Assembly (NCBI GenBank): GCA_019694655.1
Contig: JAIBBN010000005.1
Span: 62,001 to 126,000 of the forward strand
Direction: 5' to 3'
DNA length: 64,000 nt
Origin: Leptospirales bacterium
GTDB lineage: Bacteria; Spirochaetota; Leptospiria; Leptospirales; Leptonemataceae
Shown here: positions 50,482-58,712 of the stretch, one piece after another
How the letters are laid out: every line of letters begins with the position of its first letter
Numbering within the stretch: the stretch's first letter is position 1
Position numbers and translations under genes: made by a program
Notes under the pieces: model-generated
The model's input: only the letters and a program-made list of their open reading frames with translations
Database searches by the model: none
What the model was told of the DNA's origin: nothing

Positions 50482-51741
50482 CTAGCCGAGTACGGCGCGT
50501 AGTTTACGGGCCAGGATCATCTGCAAGGGATCTTCGCGATCAGGGAATTCCAGCGGCGCATGCTGTGGCAAGGGGGCTGGCGACTCTTCATCTACTTTTG
50601 GAGGCGCCTCATAGAGCGGCTGATTGTCCGGACCCAGCACAACGCCTGCCGTAATTGTCAGTACCGCGCCGCCATCGATTTGTTCTTCGTACGATAGAAA
50701 GGCTTCGCCGCGGGCATTGTGGCCAAGGATTTCGACGTTTGGCGCCGGGGCCAGCGCCGCAGCCATTACTTCAGCATATGGCGACGATTCATCGCCAAGC
50801 AGCACATAGAGCGGACCGCTGTAAATACGATCCACATCCGACACGTATTCGGCCTCTTCCTGGGAGCGGTAGCGCAGGGCGCCAAGAGGGCCAGAATTCG
50901 CAAATAGATTGGCTATGGCAAAGACGCGATCGTAGTCTCCGTTGAACATGCGTCGCAGGTCGAGGATGATTGCCTCGCGCTGGCCAATACGCGCAAAAAG
51001 GCTGCGCAATTGCTCGGGCGCGTCGCCGCTGGCGGCGCGCAACATGACGTACTCGGCCGCTCCGCCGCTGGCCAGTTTCCAGCTGCTGTTCAGTATGTTT
51101 CGAAAATGGACCTCGCCTCGCTCGAGGTTATAGCTCTTGCCGCTGCTCAGGTCGATGCGGACACGTTCTCCGGGTTCGCCGCGGATACGACCGGCGGCAT
51201 CGCTGACGCTCAGACCCTCAATGCTTTGCCCTTCAATGGATTGCAAGTAAGCGCCAACCTCGACCGATTCGCGATAGGCCGGCGATCCCTCAAGGACGTC
51301 CACAATGCGAATCTTGCCTGGAGCGTTCATGTGCAGCACCAGTCCAACCCCGGCGCGGCGCGCCGGATCCGTTTCCAGGGCTCGGTTTTCCGGTCGAGTG
51401 CAGAGATTGTATCCCTTGGGCAGCGCAGCCATCATTGCTTCCAGCGCATGCAACGTAGCCTCGCGCTGGCGATCGGCAGGCAGGGACTGCAAGAGGTGCA
51501 GCAATGCTTCGCGATCAGCGATGCTTTCGCCGCGCGTTCCGTCCACGGCGCGAGCCGCTGCAGTATAGAGGCTGGCAAAGGTCCAGCCCTGTCCTTCCGG
51601 GAAAAAGTAGTGCTGCCGTATCGCTTCTTCGGTCTGAGCAAGAGCGCGGGCTGCATCAAGCGGCGCTGGTCCAGACTGCTTACAGAGGACAAAGAGCGTC
51701 AGCGTAAGGATGGCAATTGCTCTTAGAGTACGCAGCATCAT
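50482..51741 (-). CDS. S41-type peptidase-like protein with degenerate active site
   Basis: About 419 residues. After a hydrophobic N-terminus (AIAILTLTLFVLC), residues 25-130 are helical, 130-210 look like a PDZ domain (AGVGLVLHMNAPGKIRIVDV), and the rest fits the C-terminal processing protease fold (QREAIILDLRRMFNGDYDRV). The catalytic motifs are poor: the serine loop is GDESSPYAEVMAAAL where SASASE is expected, and the Lys of GKG is Glu in GHNARGEAFLSYEEQ. It is therefore probably a pseudo-protease or a binding protein. It follows the Cys-rich peptide gene. Confidence 0.72.
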   Translation of the reverse strand: MMLRTLRAIAILTLTLFVLCKQSGPAPLDAARALAQTEEAIRQHYFFPEGQGWTFASLYTAAARAVDGTRGESIADREALLHLLQSLPADRQREATLHALEAMMAALPKGYNLCTRPENRALETDPARRAGVGLVLHMNAPGKIRIVDVLEGSPAYRESVEVGAYLQSIEGQSIEGLSVSDAAGRIRGEPGERVRIDLSSGKSYNLERGEVHFRNILNSSWKLASGGAAEYVMLRAASGDAPEQLRSLFARIGQREAIILDLRRMFNGDYDRVFAIANLFANSGPLGALRYRSQEEAEYVSDVDRIYSGPLYVLLGDESSPYAEVMAAALAPAPNVEILGHNARGEAFLSYEEQIDGGAVLTITAGVVLGPDNQPLYEAPPKVDEESPAPLPQHAPLEFPDREDPLQMILARKLRAVLG

Positions 51742-51773
51742 ACACCCGCCTGCATCGCCGCTTGCGGCAAAGA

Positions 51774-52028
51774 TTACAGACGCGTTGTCGCCTGGTCGCA
51801 GGTATCCGTGCAAACATAAAACGCTGATCGACAGGAAAGGTAACCCAGCGCCAGGCTATCGGCATTCTGTCCGCCCGGCGTCTTGCTGTAGAGGCCCAGC
51901 GCCAGATAGCAGTTTGTCTCGTCATCGGAGCAGCCGGCCCGACAACTGGCGCTGGCGGACGGATTGCACTCCGCGCTGCCCAGCAGCCCAAGAAGTACAA
52001 TGATCCGGATGGTTTGGCTTCGGTTCAT
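51774..52028 (-). CDS. Small Cys-rich exported peptide
   Basis: This 84-residue protein has a hydrophobic signal (IIVLLGLLGSAEC) and seven Cys, including CRAGCSDDETNC and CRSAFYVCTDTC. The Cys after AEC could be a lipidation site, though the -1 residue is Glu. The ATG shares one base with the aroC stop (TGATG), so it is coupled. It has the look of a periplasmic disulfide-rich domain. Function unknown. Confidence 0.68.
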   Translation of the reverse strand: MNRSQTIRIIVLLGLLGSAECNPSASASCRAGCSDDETNCYLALGLYSKTPGGQNADSLALGYLSCRSAFYVCTDTCDQATTRL

Positions 52029-53239
52029 CAGTCGCCTCCGTGGGGCGGGGAATTCGCCGGAAAAAGGGCCGGATCGCCGGCGGCGGCGCGCGAAAAGCGC
52101 ACTCGCCAGCTCGGATTGCGCGCCGCTTGCCGCAAATACATATCCATCAGCGTAAGACTGACGGCGGCTTCGACGATCGGGACTGCACGTGGAAGCACAC
52201 AGGGATCGTGCCGACCGCCTGCGCGCAGCTCCGCTGCAGCGCCGCTTTCGCTGACTGTTTCTTGAGGCTTCTTGATTGTGGCTACGGGCTTGAAGGCCAG
52301 TCGCATCGTAATGGGCATGCCGTTGGAAATTCCGCCCTGAATGCCGCCCGAGCGATTGCTGCGCGTGGCCAGTCGTGGGATCGAGTCGTAGGCCGGCGGA
52401 GCCTGGCCGGGACTCGGCGGCGCTGCTTCAAGATTAAAAAAGGCATCGTTGTGTTCGGAGCCGCGCATTCTGGTTCCGGCAAAGCCGCTGCCGGATTCAA
52501 AACCTTTGCAGGCCGGTATGCTCAGGCAGGCGCGGGCCAGCTCCGCTTCCAGCTTGTCAAAAACCGGCTCTCCCAATCCGGGAGGGGCGTTGTAGACCAC
52601 AACACCCAGCGTACCGCCCGCCGAATCGCCCTCTTTCTTCATCGCCTCGATCAGGGCGATCATCTGCTCGCTGCGCTCGGCGTGCGGACAGCGCACCAGC
52701 GACCGGTCCACCTCGGCGCGCGAGGCTGGCGGCTTATCCATCAGGCCGGCCTCAATGCTGGCCACGGAATCGACCCAGGCAACGGTCGTAAGGCCCAGCT
52801 CGGTTTCCAGGATTTGTTCGGCGATGGCGCCGGCGGCGACTCGCCCGATTGTCTCGCGAACAGAAGCCCGCCCGCCGCCATGAGGAGTGCGGTAGCCGTA
52901 CTTTATGTGGTAGGTATAGTCGGCGTGCGAAGGCCGATAGAGATCAGCCCAGCGGTCATAGTCGACGGACTTGTTGTCCGTGTTACGAACCATCATTGCG
53001 ATCGGGGTGCCCAGGGTTCTTCCCTGATAAAGACCGCTGAGTATTTCGATCTGGTCCAGTTCCTTGCGCGGCGTTACCAGCAGATTCTGGCCGGGGCGTC
53101 GCCGCTCCAGCTGATGCTGGATGCGATCCAGATCAAGAAGAATGCCTGCCGGGCAGCCGTCCAGCACTACGCCCACGCCGGGACCATGCGATTCGCCAAA
53201 GGTGCTGATCCGAAAGAGAACGCCGCTCTGCGAGGACAC
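52028..53239 (-). CDS. aroC: Chorismate synthase
   Basis: This 403-residue enzyme has the family start GVLFRISTFGESHGPGVGVV, the FMN region GRASVRETIGRVAAGAIAEQ and RSGGIQGGISNGMPITM. It converts EPSP to chorismate, the branch point of aromatic amino-acid and folate synthesis. The GTG at 53239 is preferred because it gives the usual short N-terminus; the frame opens at a TTG, 53275. It follows the flagellar gene flbB after about 65 bases. Confidence 0.95.
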   Translation of the reverse strand: MSSQSGVLFRISTFGESHGPGVGVVLDGCPAGILLDLDRIQHQLERRRPGQNLLVTPRKELDQIEILSGLYQGRTLGTPIAMMVRNTDNKSVDYDRWADLYRPSHADYTYHIKYGYRTPHGGGRASVRETIGRVAAGAIAEQILETELGLTTVAWVDSVASIEAGLMDKPPASRAEVDRSLVRCPHAERSEQMIALIEAMKKEGDSAGGTLGVVVYNAPPGLGEPVFDKLEAELARACLSIPACKGFESGSGFAGTRMRGSEHNDAFFNLEAAPPSPGQAPPAYDSIPRLATRSNRSGGIQGGISNGMPITMRLAFKPVATIKKPQETVSESGAAAELRAGGRHDPCVLPRAVPIVEAAVSLTLMDMYLRQAARNPSWRVRFSRAAAGDPALFPANSPPHGGD

Positions 53240-53304
53240 CCTGAACCGATTCGCCCCCGCGGAATGGCGGGTCAATGAATTTGGCGCCGGCGTCCGCCCG
53301 GGAA

Positions 53305-53919
53305 TTACTCGGGCAAACTCCGGGCGCGCTCATCCATCATCAAGGTCGTGATCATCGCCGCGCGTTCTTTGGGCAAGAGCGTGAGCAGGTAGGGAACAAG
53401 CGAGGTGCGGCCGGCATCGGCGGCGCTGCGCTCCATTTCCAGGAAAACATCCACCAGATCCGTATTGCTCCAACCGGCGACAATTGCAACGGCCTGCGGC
53501 GGCGGCATATTGCCCATGCGATCGGCCATCTGTGCGATCATTCGCTTGCGGTCCTGTTGCGCGACAGCATCCTCTTGAAGCGCCTTCTGCTGCGCTTCCA
53601 CGCCGCGCACGCGCTCCTGCAGCTCTTGCTGCTTGCGGTCCAGTTCGGCCTGCTTCTCCTGGAGGGCCAGACGCTCTTCCTCCAGTTTAATACGCTCCTC
53701 TTCGATGCGCGCCCGTTCCTTATCCAGCTGCTGGCGATCGAGCTCAGATACGCTATCCTCTTCGAAGGAAACTTGATCCGCCGTTTCGCTCATCCCGGGC
53801 AGGTATTCCTCCAGGTTGATGATTCCCCAGGTATCCAGCAGATAAGCGAAGACGCCCATCGAGAAGAGGATCACCGCCGTCAGGTATACGATCTTAACTT
53901 TGTCGGACAGTCCGCCCAT
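53305..53919 (-). CDS. flbB: Periplasmic flagellar collar protein FlbB
   Basis: This 204-residue protein has one N-terminal membrane helix (VKIVYLTAVILFSMGVFAYL), a long charged coiled coil (about 60-125, EERIKLEEERLALQEKQAEL) and a small C-terminal domain of MgtE-N type (MPPPQAVAIVAGWSNTDLVD). FlbB is a spirochaete-specific part of the collar around the periplasmic flagellar motor, needed for stator assembly. It is the last of the fliI-fliJ-unknown-flbB run. No stator gene (motA/motB) is in the window. Confidence 0.92.
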   Translation of the reverse strand: MGGLSDKVKIVYLTAVILFSMGVFAYLLDTWGIINLEEYLPGMSETADQVSFEEDSVSELDRQQLDKERARIEEERIKLEEERLALQEKQAELDRKQQELQERVRGVEAQQKALQEDAVAQQDRKRMIAQMADRMGNMPPPQAVAIVAGWSNTDLVDVFLEMERSAADAGRTSLVPYLLTLLPKERAAMITTLMMDERARSLPE

Positions 53920-53948
53920 CGTTGTACTCCTGATTCCAGCTCAGGCGC

Positions 53949-54305
53949 TCAGGCCCGCCGATCAAACTCCGTCGAACGCTCGCGCCACTTTTCGGCGATC
54001 TTTTCCAGCGAGCTGATGCGCTGATTCAAATCGTCGATCACATCGCCCATTTCCTTAAGGTCATTACGCGCTCTCCCGAGCGCATCGATGCCGGCCGCGC
54101 CGCGCCGCAGAGCGCCGGGTTCGGCGCTGAAGGCTGGCTGATCATGCGCCGGGGCGGTCGAGGCCTCGCTGGCGAAGATACTCTTGAACGTAGTCTCGGG
54201 GCGGCTGGGGTTGTTCTGGTTCGACGAGGTCTTTGGGATCAATCCCTTCGCCCAGCGGCTCAGGCGCTGCCGCAGGTTTTGGTTTTCTCCTGATTCTACT
54301 TTCAT
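53949..54305 (-). CDS. Flagellar-operon protein of unknown function, overlapping fliJ
   Basis: This 118-residue protein starts at an ATG with GGAGGACGGAA just upstream. Its N-terminal 54 codons overlap the 3' end of fliJ in another frame by 164 bases. The C-terminal half is a coiled coil (GDVIDDLNQRISSLEKIAEK). It lies between fliJ and flbB, so a flagellar role is likely but not shown. The strong ribosome site argues that the overlap is real rather than a wrong start, but a start inside the non-overlapping part cannot be excluded. Confidence 0.62.
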   Translation of the reverse strand: MKVESGENQNLRQRLSRWAKGLIPKTSSNQNNPSRPETTFKSIFASEASTAPAHDQPAFSAEPGALRRGAAGIDALGRARNDLKEMGDVIDDLNQRISSLEKIAEKWRERSTEFDRRA

Positions 54306-54762
54306 TTCCGTCCTCCGCAATCAGCGGGCTTCTGTTGCGCAATCGATTCGCTTCATCCAGTTCCCGTTTTTCCATCCGGCGCAAGTCCTGCTTGTACTGG
54401 GCATACTGTCGTTCTTTGAGCAGCTCGACAATGCGACGCTGCTTGCGCGCCTCCATGACCTTCTGCATTTCGGCCTCCAATTCCGGCCGAATTTCATCCA
54501 GTTTTCGCACAGCGACGCGCTCTTCGTTTTCCAGACGTTCAATGTAACGGTCATAGATCTTGAACAAATCAATATCAAAGCGTTCCTGGTATTCGCCTTC
54601 GAAGCGGTCCATTTCTTCGCGGACCAGGCGAGCGGCCTGGTCGCGCGCCGATTGCTGTACGTTGACGCGCAGCATGACCCGCGCCAGTTGACCGAGCGCT
54701 TCCTCTTCCTTGCGGCGGCGCACTCGGAGCAGACCCTCCAGCGGAAATCGAAAACGCTTAAT
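54142..54762 (-). CDS. fliJ: Flagellar export protein FliJ with ATT start
   Basis: This 206-residue protein has the FliJ pattern: KRFRFPLEGLLRVRRRKEEE at the very start and the conserved ELLKERQYAQY and RRMEKRELDEANRL near residue 130-150. Most FliJ proteins have about 150 residues; here the last 55 (Pro/Arg-rich, ending LRQRGLDRPGA) overlap the next gene. The frame contains no ATG, GTG or TTG near this N-terminus. The codon at the right place is ATT at 54762-54760, exactly eight bases after AGGAGGAGGA. FliJ is the central stalk of the flagellar export ATPase with FliI. Confidence 0.85.
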   Translation of the reverse strand: MKRFRFPLEGLLRVRRRKEEEALGQLARVMLRVNVQQSARDQAARLVREEMDRFEGEYQERFDIDLFKIYDRYIERLENEERVAVRKLDEIRPELEAEMQKVMEARKQRRIVELLKERQYAQYKQDLRRMEKRELDEANRLRNRSPLIAEDGNESRIRRKPKPAAAPEPLGEGIDPKDLVEPEQPQPPRDYVQEYLRQRGLDRPGA

Positions 54763-56113
54763 AGAAGTTGTCCTCCTCCTGCGCCGTGACCAGGTCGCGC
54801 AAGCGGGCCACGGTCTGATCCATATGCGAGGATTCCTGAATTGCCTGACGTAAGAAGGCCTGAATGCGCGGCATCTTCTCGATGGCCGCATCGACATCGG
54901 CATTGGAGCCGCGGGCGTAGGCCCCAAGGTTGATCAGTTCTTCATTTTCTTTGTGGGCAGCCAGCAAAGTGCGCAAGCGCGTAGCCCAGCCCAGATGATC
55001 GGGCGCGATTACTTTATCCATGACCCGCGAGATTGATTCGGTAATTTCGATCGAGGGATAGTGACCGCGCTGTGCAAGGCGACGGGTCAGGGCAATGTGT
55101 CCATCCAGAATACCGCGCGCATTGTCGGCGACCGGTTCGGTCATGTCGTCGGCTTCGACCAGCACTGTATAGAATCCGGTAATGCTCCCTTTCTCGCTGG
55201 CCCCGGCGCGCTCCACCAGGCGGCTCAGTCGGTACCAAACGCCGGGCGGATAGCCGCCCGGACCCAGCTGATCGCCGGCGGCAATACCGACCTCGCGCAA
55301 GGCCATACAGTAGCGCGTCAGACTGTCCATGTACAGATTAACCTGCAGGCCCTGGTCGCGGAAGAATTCGGCGGTTGAAGCGGCAAAGCCGGCGGCATAG
55401 ACCTTTTCCATGGCGGCGCGATCGCTGGTGGCGACAAATACGACCGATCGCTTCAGGCCGTCATCGCCCAGGTCGTTCTCCAGGAATTCCTTCACCTCGC
55501 GACCGCGTTCTCCCACCAGACAGATCACATTGATATCAGCGCGAGTGTAGCGAGCAATCATGCCCAGCAGCGTCGACTTGCCCACGCCGGTGCCGGCAAA
55601 AATGCCAATGCGCTGTCCGGCGCCGATGGTCAGCATTCCATCAATGGCGCGGATGCCGGTCTCCACCGGGCGGCGAATCATCTCCCGTGAAATCGGCGGC
55701 GGCGGATCTTGATCGGCATCGCGCTCTTCTTTGGAAAGCAGCGGCGAGCGCGTATCGAGCGGGCGACCGAGGCCGTCAAAGACCCGTCCCAGCATTCTGT
55801 CCGATACCTGAACCATCAAGCGTCGGCCGGTGGCCAGGACGTGGGCGCGCGGCGCAATGCCCGCAGGCGATCCAAGGGGCATCAGCACCAGCTGGTGGTT
55901 GCGAAAGCCAACTACCTCGCAACTCAAGTAGCGGCCCTTTTCAGCGGTTTCCACGCGGCAGATGTCGCCAATGCTGACCTCTGGCGGGCCATCGGAGATA
56001 ATAGACAGGCCGGTCACCTGCGCGACGCGCCCCATGGGGCGCAGGGGGTCCATGCCCTCCAGCAGGTTCTGGTACTTATCCAGCAAATCGAGGGGTTTGT
56101 CCAGACTGGCCAT
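54758..56113 (-). CDS. fliI: Flagellum-specific ATP synthase FliI
   Basis: This 451-residue F1-like ATPase has Walker A (FAGTGVGKSTLLGMIARYT), the Walker B region and the family block LVGERGREVKEFLENDL. It energises flagellar type III export together with FliH and FliJ on the cytoplasmic face of the motor. In many spirochaetes fliI follows fliG and fliH; here it is the first gene of its run, and a PTS enzyme I gene diverges from it, so those partners lie elsewhere. ATG 56113 opens the protein as in relatives. Confidence 0.97.
   Translation of the reverse strand: MASLDKPLDLLDKYQNLLEGMDPLRPMGRVAQVTGLSIISDGPPEVSIGDICRVETAEKGRYLSCEVVGFRNHQLVLMPLGSPAGIAPRAHVLATGRRLMVQVSDRMLGRVFDGLGRPLDTRSPLLSKEERDADQDPPPPISREMIRRPVETGIRAIDGMLTIGAGQRIGIFAGTGVGKSTLLGMIARYTRADINVICLVGERGREVKEFLENDLGDDGLKRSVVFVATSDRAAMEKVYAAGFAASTAEFFRDQGLQVNLYMDSLTRYCMALREVGIAAGDQLGPGGYPPGVWYRLSRLVERAGASEKGSITGFYTVLVEADDMTEPVADNARGILDGHIALTRRLAQRGHYPSIEITESISRVMDKVIAPDHLGWATRLRTLLAAHKENEELINLGAYARGSNADVDAAIEKMPRIQAFLRQAIQESSHMDQTVARLRDLVTAQEEDNFY
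54771..54780 (-). promoter_or_regulatory. Strong Shine-Dalgarno before the ATT start of fliJ
   Basis: AGGAGGAGGA inside the end of fliI lies eight bases before the ATT codon of fliJ. The T of the ATT overlaps the first base of the fliI stop (TAA), a coupling typical of flagellar operons. It is an ideal match to the 16S anti-Shine-Dalgarno. Confidence 0.7.
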
Positions 56114-56208
56114 TATGTCGCCTGTCAGTTAAGCTCATTTTGGCCCATCGTACAAGCCTTTTTCGAAACTCAGTTGCCTGCCCTGGCGCACTGCGGCGAC
56201 CCTTCGCC

Positions 56209-57906
56209 ATGCCCGGAGCGGTCGAAATTGTCCTGCGCGGCGCCCAGGCCTCGGGCGGCATCGCTCGCGGAGCGCTCTACCCGCTGCACGACCCCTTGCT
56301 GAGCCTGCCGCACCAGAGCATTGATCGCGATGCGGTGGAAGCGGAAATTGAACGGCTGCATCTGGCCATGCGCCAGAGCCGCAGCCAGCTGGAAGCGATC
56401 CTGGCGCACACCCGCATCAGCCCCGAACTCCAGGCCATCTTCGAAGCACAGGCCCTGATGTTTGAAGATCCAATGTTGATCAGCGCCACCGAGGACCGCA
56501 TCCGCAGCCGGGCGATCAACGCCGAGTGGGCGCTGGCCGTTGAAATTGAAAACATCAAGGGCTTCCTCGAGAAAAGTAACAACGAAATCATTCGCGAGCG
56601 CTCCGCGGACGTCAACGACGCCGGGCTGCGACTGCTGGGCAATTTGATGGGCGTCCCGGGGGGCGACTTGCGTCTGGCGGCCTTGCAGCAGATGCCGGCC
56701 GGCGCCGTAGTTGCGGCTCACGAAGTCAGCCCGGCAATGATGCTGGAGCTGCGCAATTGTGCAGCGATTGTGACCGAGGGCGGCGGCGTTGCAGGGCACA
56801 TGGCCATTCTGGCGCGCAGCCGCGGTCTACCAGCGCTGGTCAATGTCGAGGGTTTGATGGACCAGTGCAGCGCCGGTTGGGACGCCCTGGTCGATGGCGA
56901 GCGCGGCGAGCTGGTCATCCATCCCGGCGAACAACGCCTGACGGAGTGGCGAGCCTTCCAGGCGCGGCAGGTCCGTCGAGCGCAAGAGCATGTCCAGTCG
57001 CCGGTGCAAACGCAGGATGGCGAGTCGATTCGATTATTCTTGAATTTGAGCGATGATCAGGAGACGGATGCCAGCCTTGGCGGCGCCAGCGGCGTTGGTT
57101 TGTTTCGCACCGAATTCCTTTACCTGGGCGACTCTTCCTTGCTGCACGAAGACGAACGTCAAACGGAACGCTACCGGGACCTGCTACAGCGACTGAGCGG
57201 CGGACCGGTTACGCTGCGCTTGATGGATGTCAGCGAAGATAAGCGCTTCCCGCTCTATACCGATGAACGCGATTTGCGCGGCGTTCGTTTCTTACTGGCC
57301 AATCGCGAACTGCTCCTGCGGCAATTGCGTTCCATACTGGAAGCGGCGGCGGTCGTGGGCCGCGCCGATGGCAGCGTGCGCATCATGGCGCCGCTGGTAG
57401 CGCGCGTTGACGAAATGCAGGCGGTGCGCGAGGCGCTGCAGGAAGCGCAGCAAAGTTTGCAAAAGCGGGGCATTGAAGCGCCGCGCATCGAACTGGGCAT
57501 GATGCTGGAAACGCCGGCGGCGGCCTTGATGGCCGATGTCTTTTCAGAGGTGAGCGATTTTTTCAGCATTGGCTCCAATGATCTGGGCCGCTACACCATG
57601 GCCCTGGCTCGCGAGCAGGCTACAGACCTTGAGCTCTTCTATCAGCCGGCGGTATTCCGAATGATTCACGAGGCGCTGCGCCGCGCAACAAAACCGGTCT
57701 CGCTTTGCGGCGAACTGGCTGCGCGCCGCGGCGCGCGCGAGATCCTGCTGGGTCTTGGACTGCGCGATCTGAGCGTGGCGCCTGCCTCGCTGCGCGATCT
57801 TTGCGCCGGCGTACGCGACGTCTCGCTACGCTACTGCAAGAGCCTGGCCGAGCAGGCGCTGGCGGCGCGCGACGCTGCCGAACTCTGCGAGCACCTCGGT
57901 CTGTGA
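56209..57906 (+). CDS. ptsI: Phosphoenolpyruvate-protein phosphotransferase (PTS enzyme I)
   Basis: This 565-residue protein has an N-terminal swivelling domain with His197 in TEGGGVAGHMAILARSRG, the equivalent of E. coli His189, and a PEP-binding barrel with Cys500 in PVSLCGELA. The middle motif differs: DIGGDK is DVSEDK and the following NPFLGWRAIR is RDLRGVRFLL. It may act in a regulatory PTS, since no HPr or sugar permease lies nearby. The ATG at 56209 gives the family start; the earlier TTG at 56140 is upstream of it. The stop overlaps the next gene (GTGA). Confidence 0.9.
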   Translation: MPGAVEIVLRGAQASGGIARGALYPLHDPLLSLPHQSIDRDAVEAEIERLHLAMRQSRSQLEAILAHTRISPELQAIFEAQALMFEDPMLISATEDRIRSRAINAEWALAVEIENIKGFLEKSNNEIIRERSADVNDAGLRLLGNLMGVPGGDLRLAALQQMPAGAVVAAHEVSPAMMLELRNCAAIVTEGGGVAGHMAILARSRGLPALVNVEGLMDQCSAGWDALVDGERGELVIHPGEQRLTEWRAFQARQVRRAQEHVQSPVQTQDGESIRLFLNLSDDQETDASLGGASGVGLFRTEFLYLGDSSLLHEDERQTERYRDLLQRLSGGPVTLRLMDVSEDKRFPLYTDERDLRGVRFLLANRELLLRQLRSILEAAAVVGRADGSVRIMAPLVARVDEMQAVREALQEAQQSLQKRGIEAPRIELGMMLETPAAALMADVFSEVSDFFSIGSNDLGRYTMALAREQATDLELFYQPAVFRMIHEALRRATKPVSLCGELAARRGAREILLGLGLRDLSVAPASLRDLCAGVRDVSLRYCKSLAEQALAARDAAELCEHLGL

Positions 57907-58712
57907 GAGAGAGCCGCGGACAATCGACGAAGGCCTTGCCGGCGCTCTACCGCCATCTGGCTCAAGACTACTTTCAACTTGAGCGTCGCGCAGCGCAGCT
58001 GGAGCGCGATCTGCAATGTCTACAGGCTCAGCTTCCGGCGCCCGGGGCTGGAACCATACTCGAGCTTGGCTGTGGACCGGGAGTACACGCCGCAACGCTG
58101 AGCGCTCAGGGCTGGAAAGTGCTGGCCGTCGATCTCAGTGCGGAAATGCTACAGATTGCCAGGCAGGATCATCCCGGGCCGAGCTATCTGCAGGGCGATC
58201 TGGCGGCGCCGGAGGCCTGGAGCACAATGCGTGCGATGGCTGCGCCGTTTTCCGGCGCCTTTTCGCTTTTTGGCGTCTGGAATTATCTGGCCGAGGAGCA
58301 GGCCTGGCAATTGGCCCTGCGCGAACTGGCCTTCAGCCTGCCGGCCGGCGCGCCGGCCATTCTGGAAATCTGGTTGGCGGGGCCCTATCGTCGTCTGGGG
58401 CGCACAAGCACCGAATGGACTTCTATTGTACGCGACAACCAGGCGCAACAGCGGCGCCGCGAGCTGATCTACCATGAACGAGACGGCCGGCCTTATCTCG
58501 AACTCATTCATAGCTATCGCAGCACAGGGGGAGCGCTGCTGGAGCAAGACCGACACTGGATGCGATTGTTTGAACCGCAGGCCTTTGCCGAGGCTGCGCG
58601 TGGCGCCGGCTTTGTCATCGAGCAGATTTTTCAAGACAGCACGAATGCGCCCCTGAGCCCCGCTTCGGGCGGCGCCTGGCTCTGTCTGCGTCGCGCCGCC
58701 AGCGAGTGCTAG
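57903..58712 (+). CDS. SAM-dependent methyltransferase
   Basis: This 269-residue class I methyltransferase has ILELGCGPGVHAATLSAQGW and LAVDLSAEMLQIARQD, the SAM-binding and acidic loops. The remaining chain ends in CLRRAASEC. Its substrate is unknown; the fold resembles small-molecule or lipid methyltransferases. The GTG start overlaps the ptsI stop by four bases, and its 3' end overlaps that of the convergent RluA gene. Confidence 0.85.
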   Translation: MRESRGQSTKALPALYRHLAQDYFQLERRAAQLERDLQCLQAQLPAPGAGTILELGCGPGVHAATLSAQGWKVLAVDLSAEMLQIARQDHPGPSYLQGDLAAPEAWSTMRAMAAPFSGAFSLFGVWNYLAEEQAWQLALRELAFSLPAGAPAILEIWLAGPYRRLGRTSTEWTSIVRDNQAQQRRRELIYHERDGRPYLELIHSYRSTGGALLEQDRHWMRLFEPQAFAEAARGAGFVIEQIFQDSTNAPLSPASGGAWLCLRRAASEC

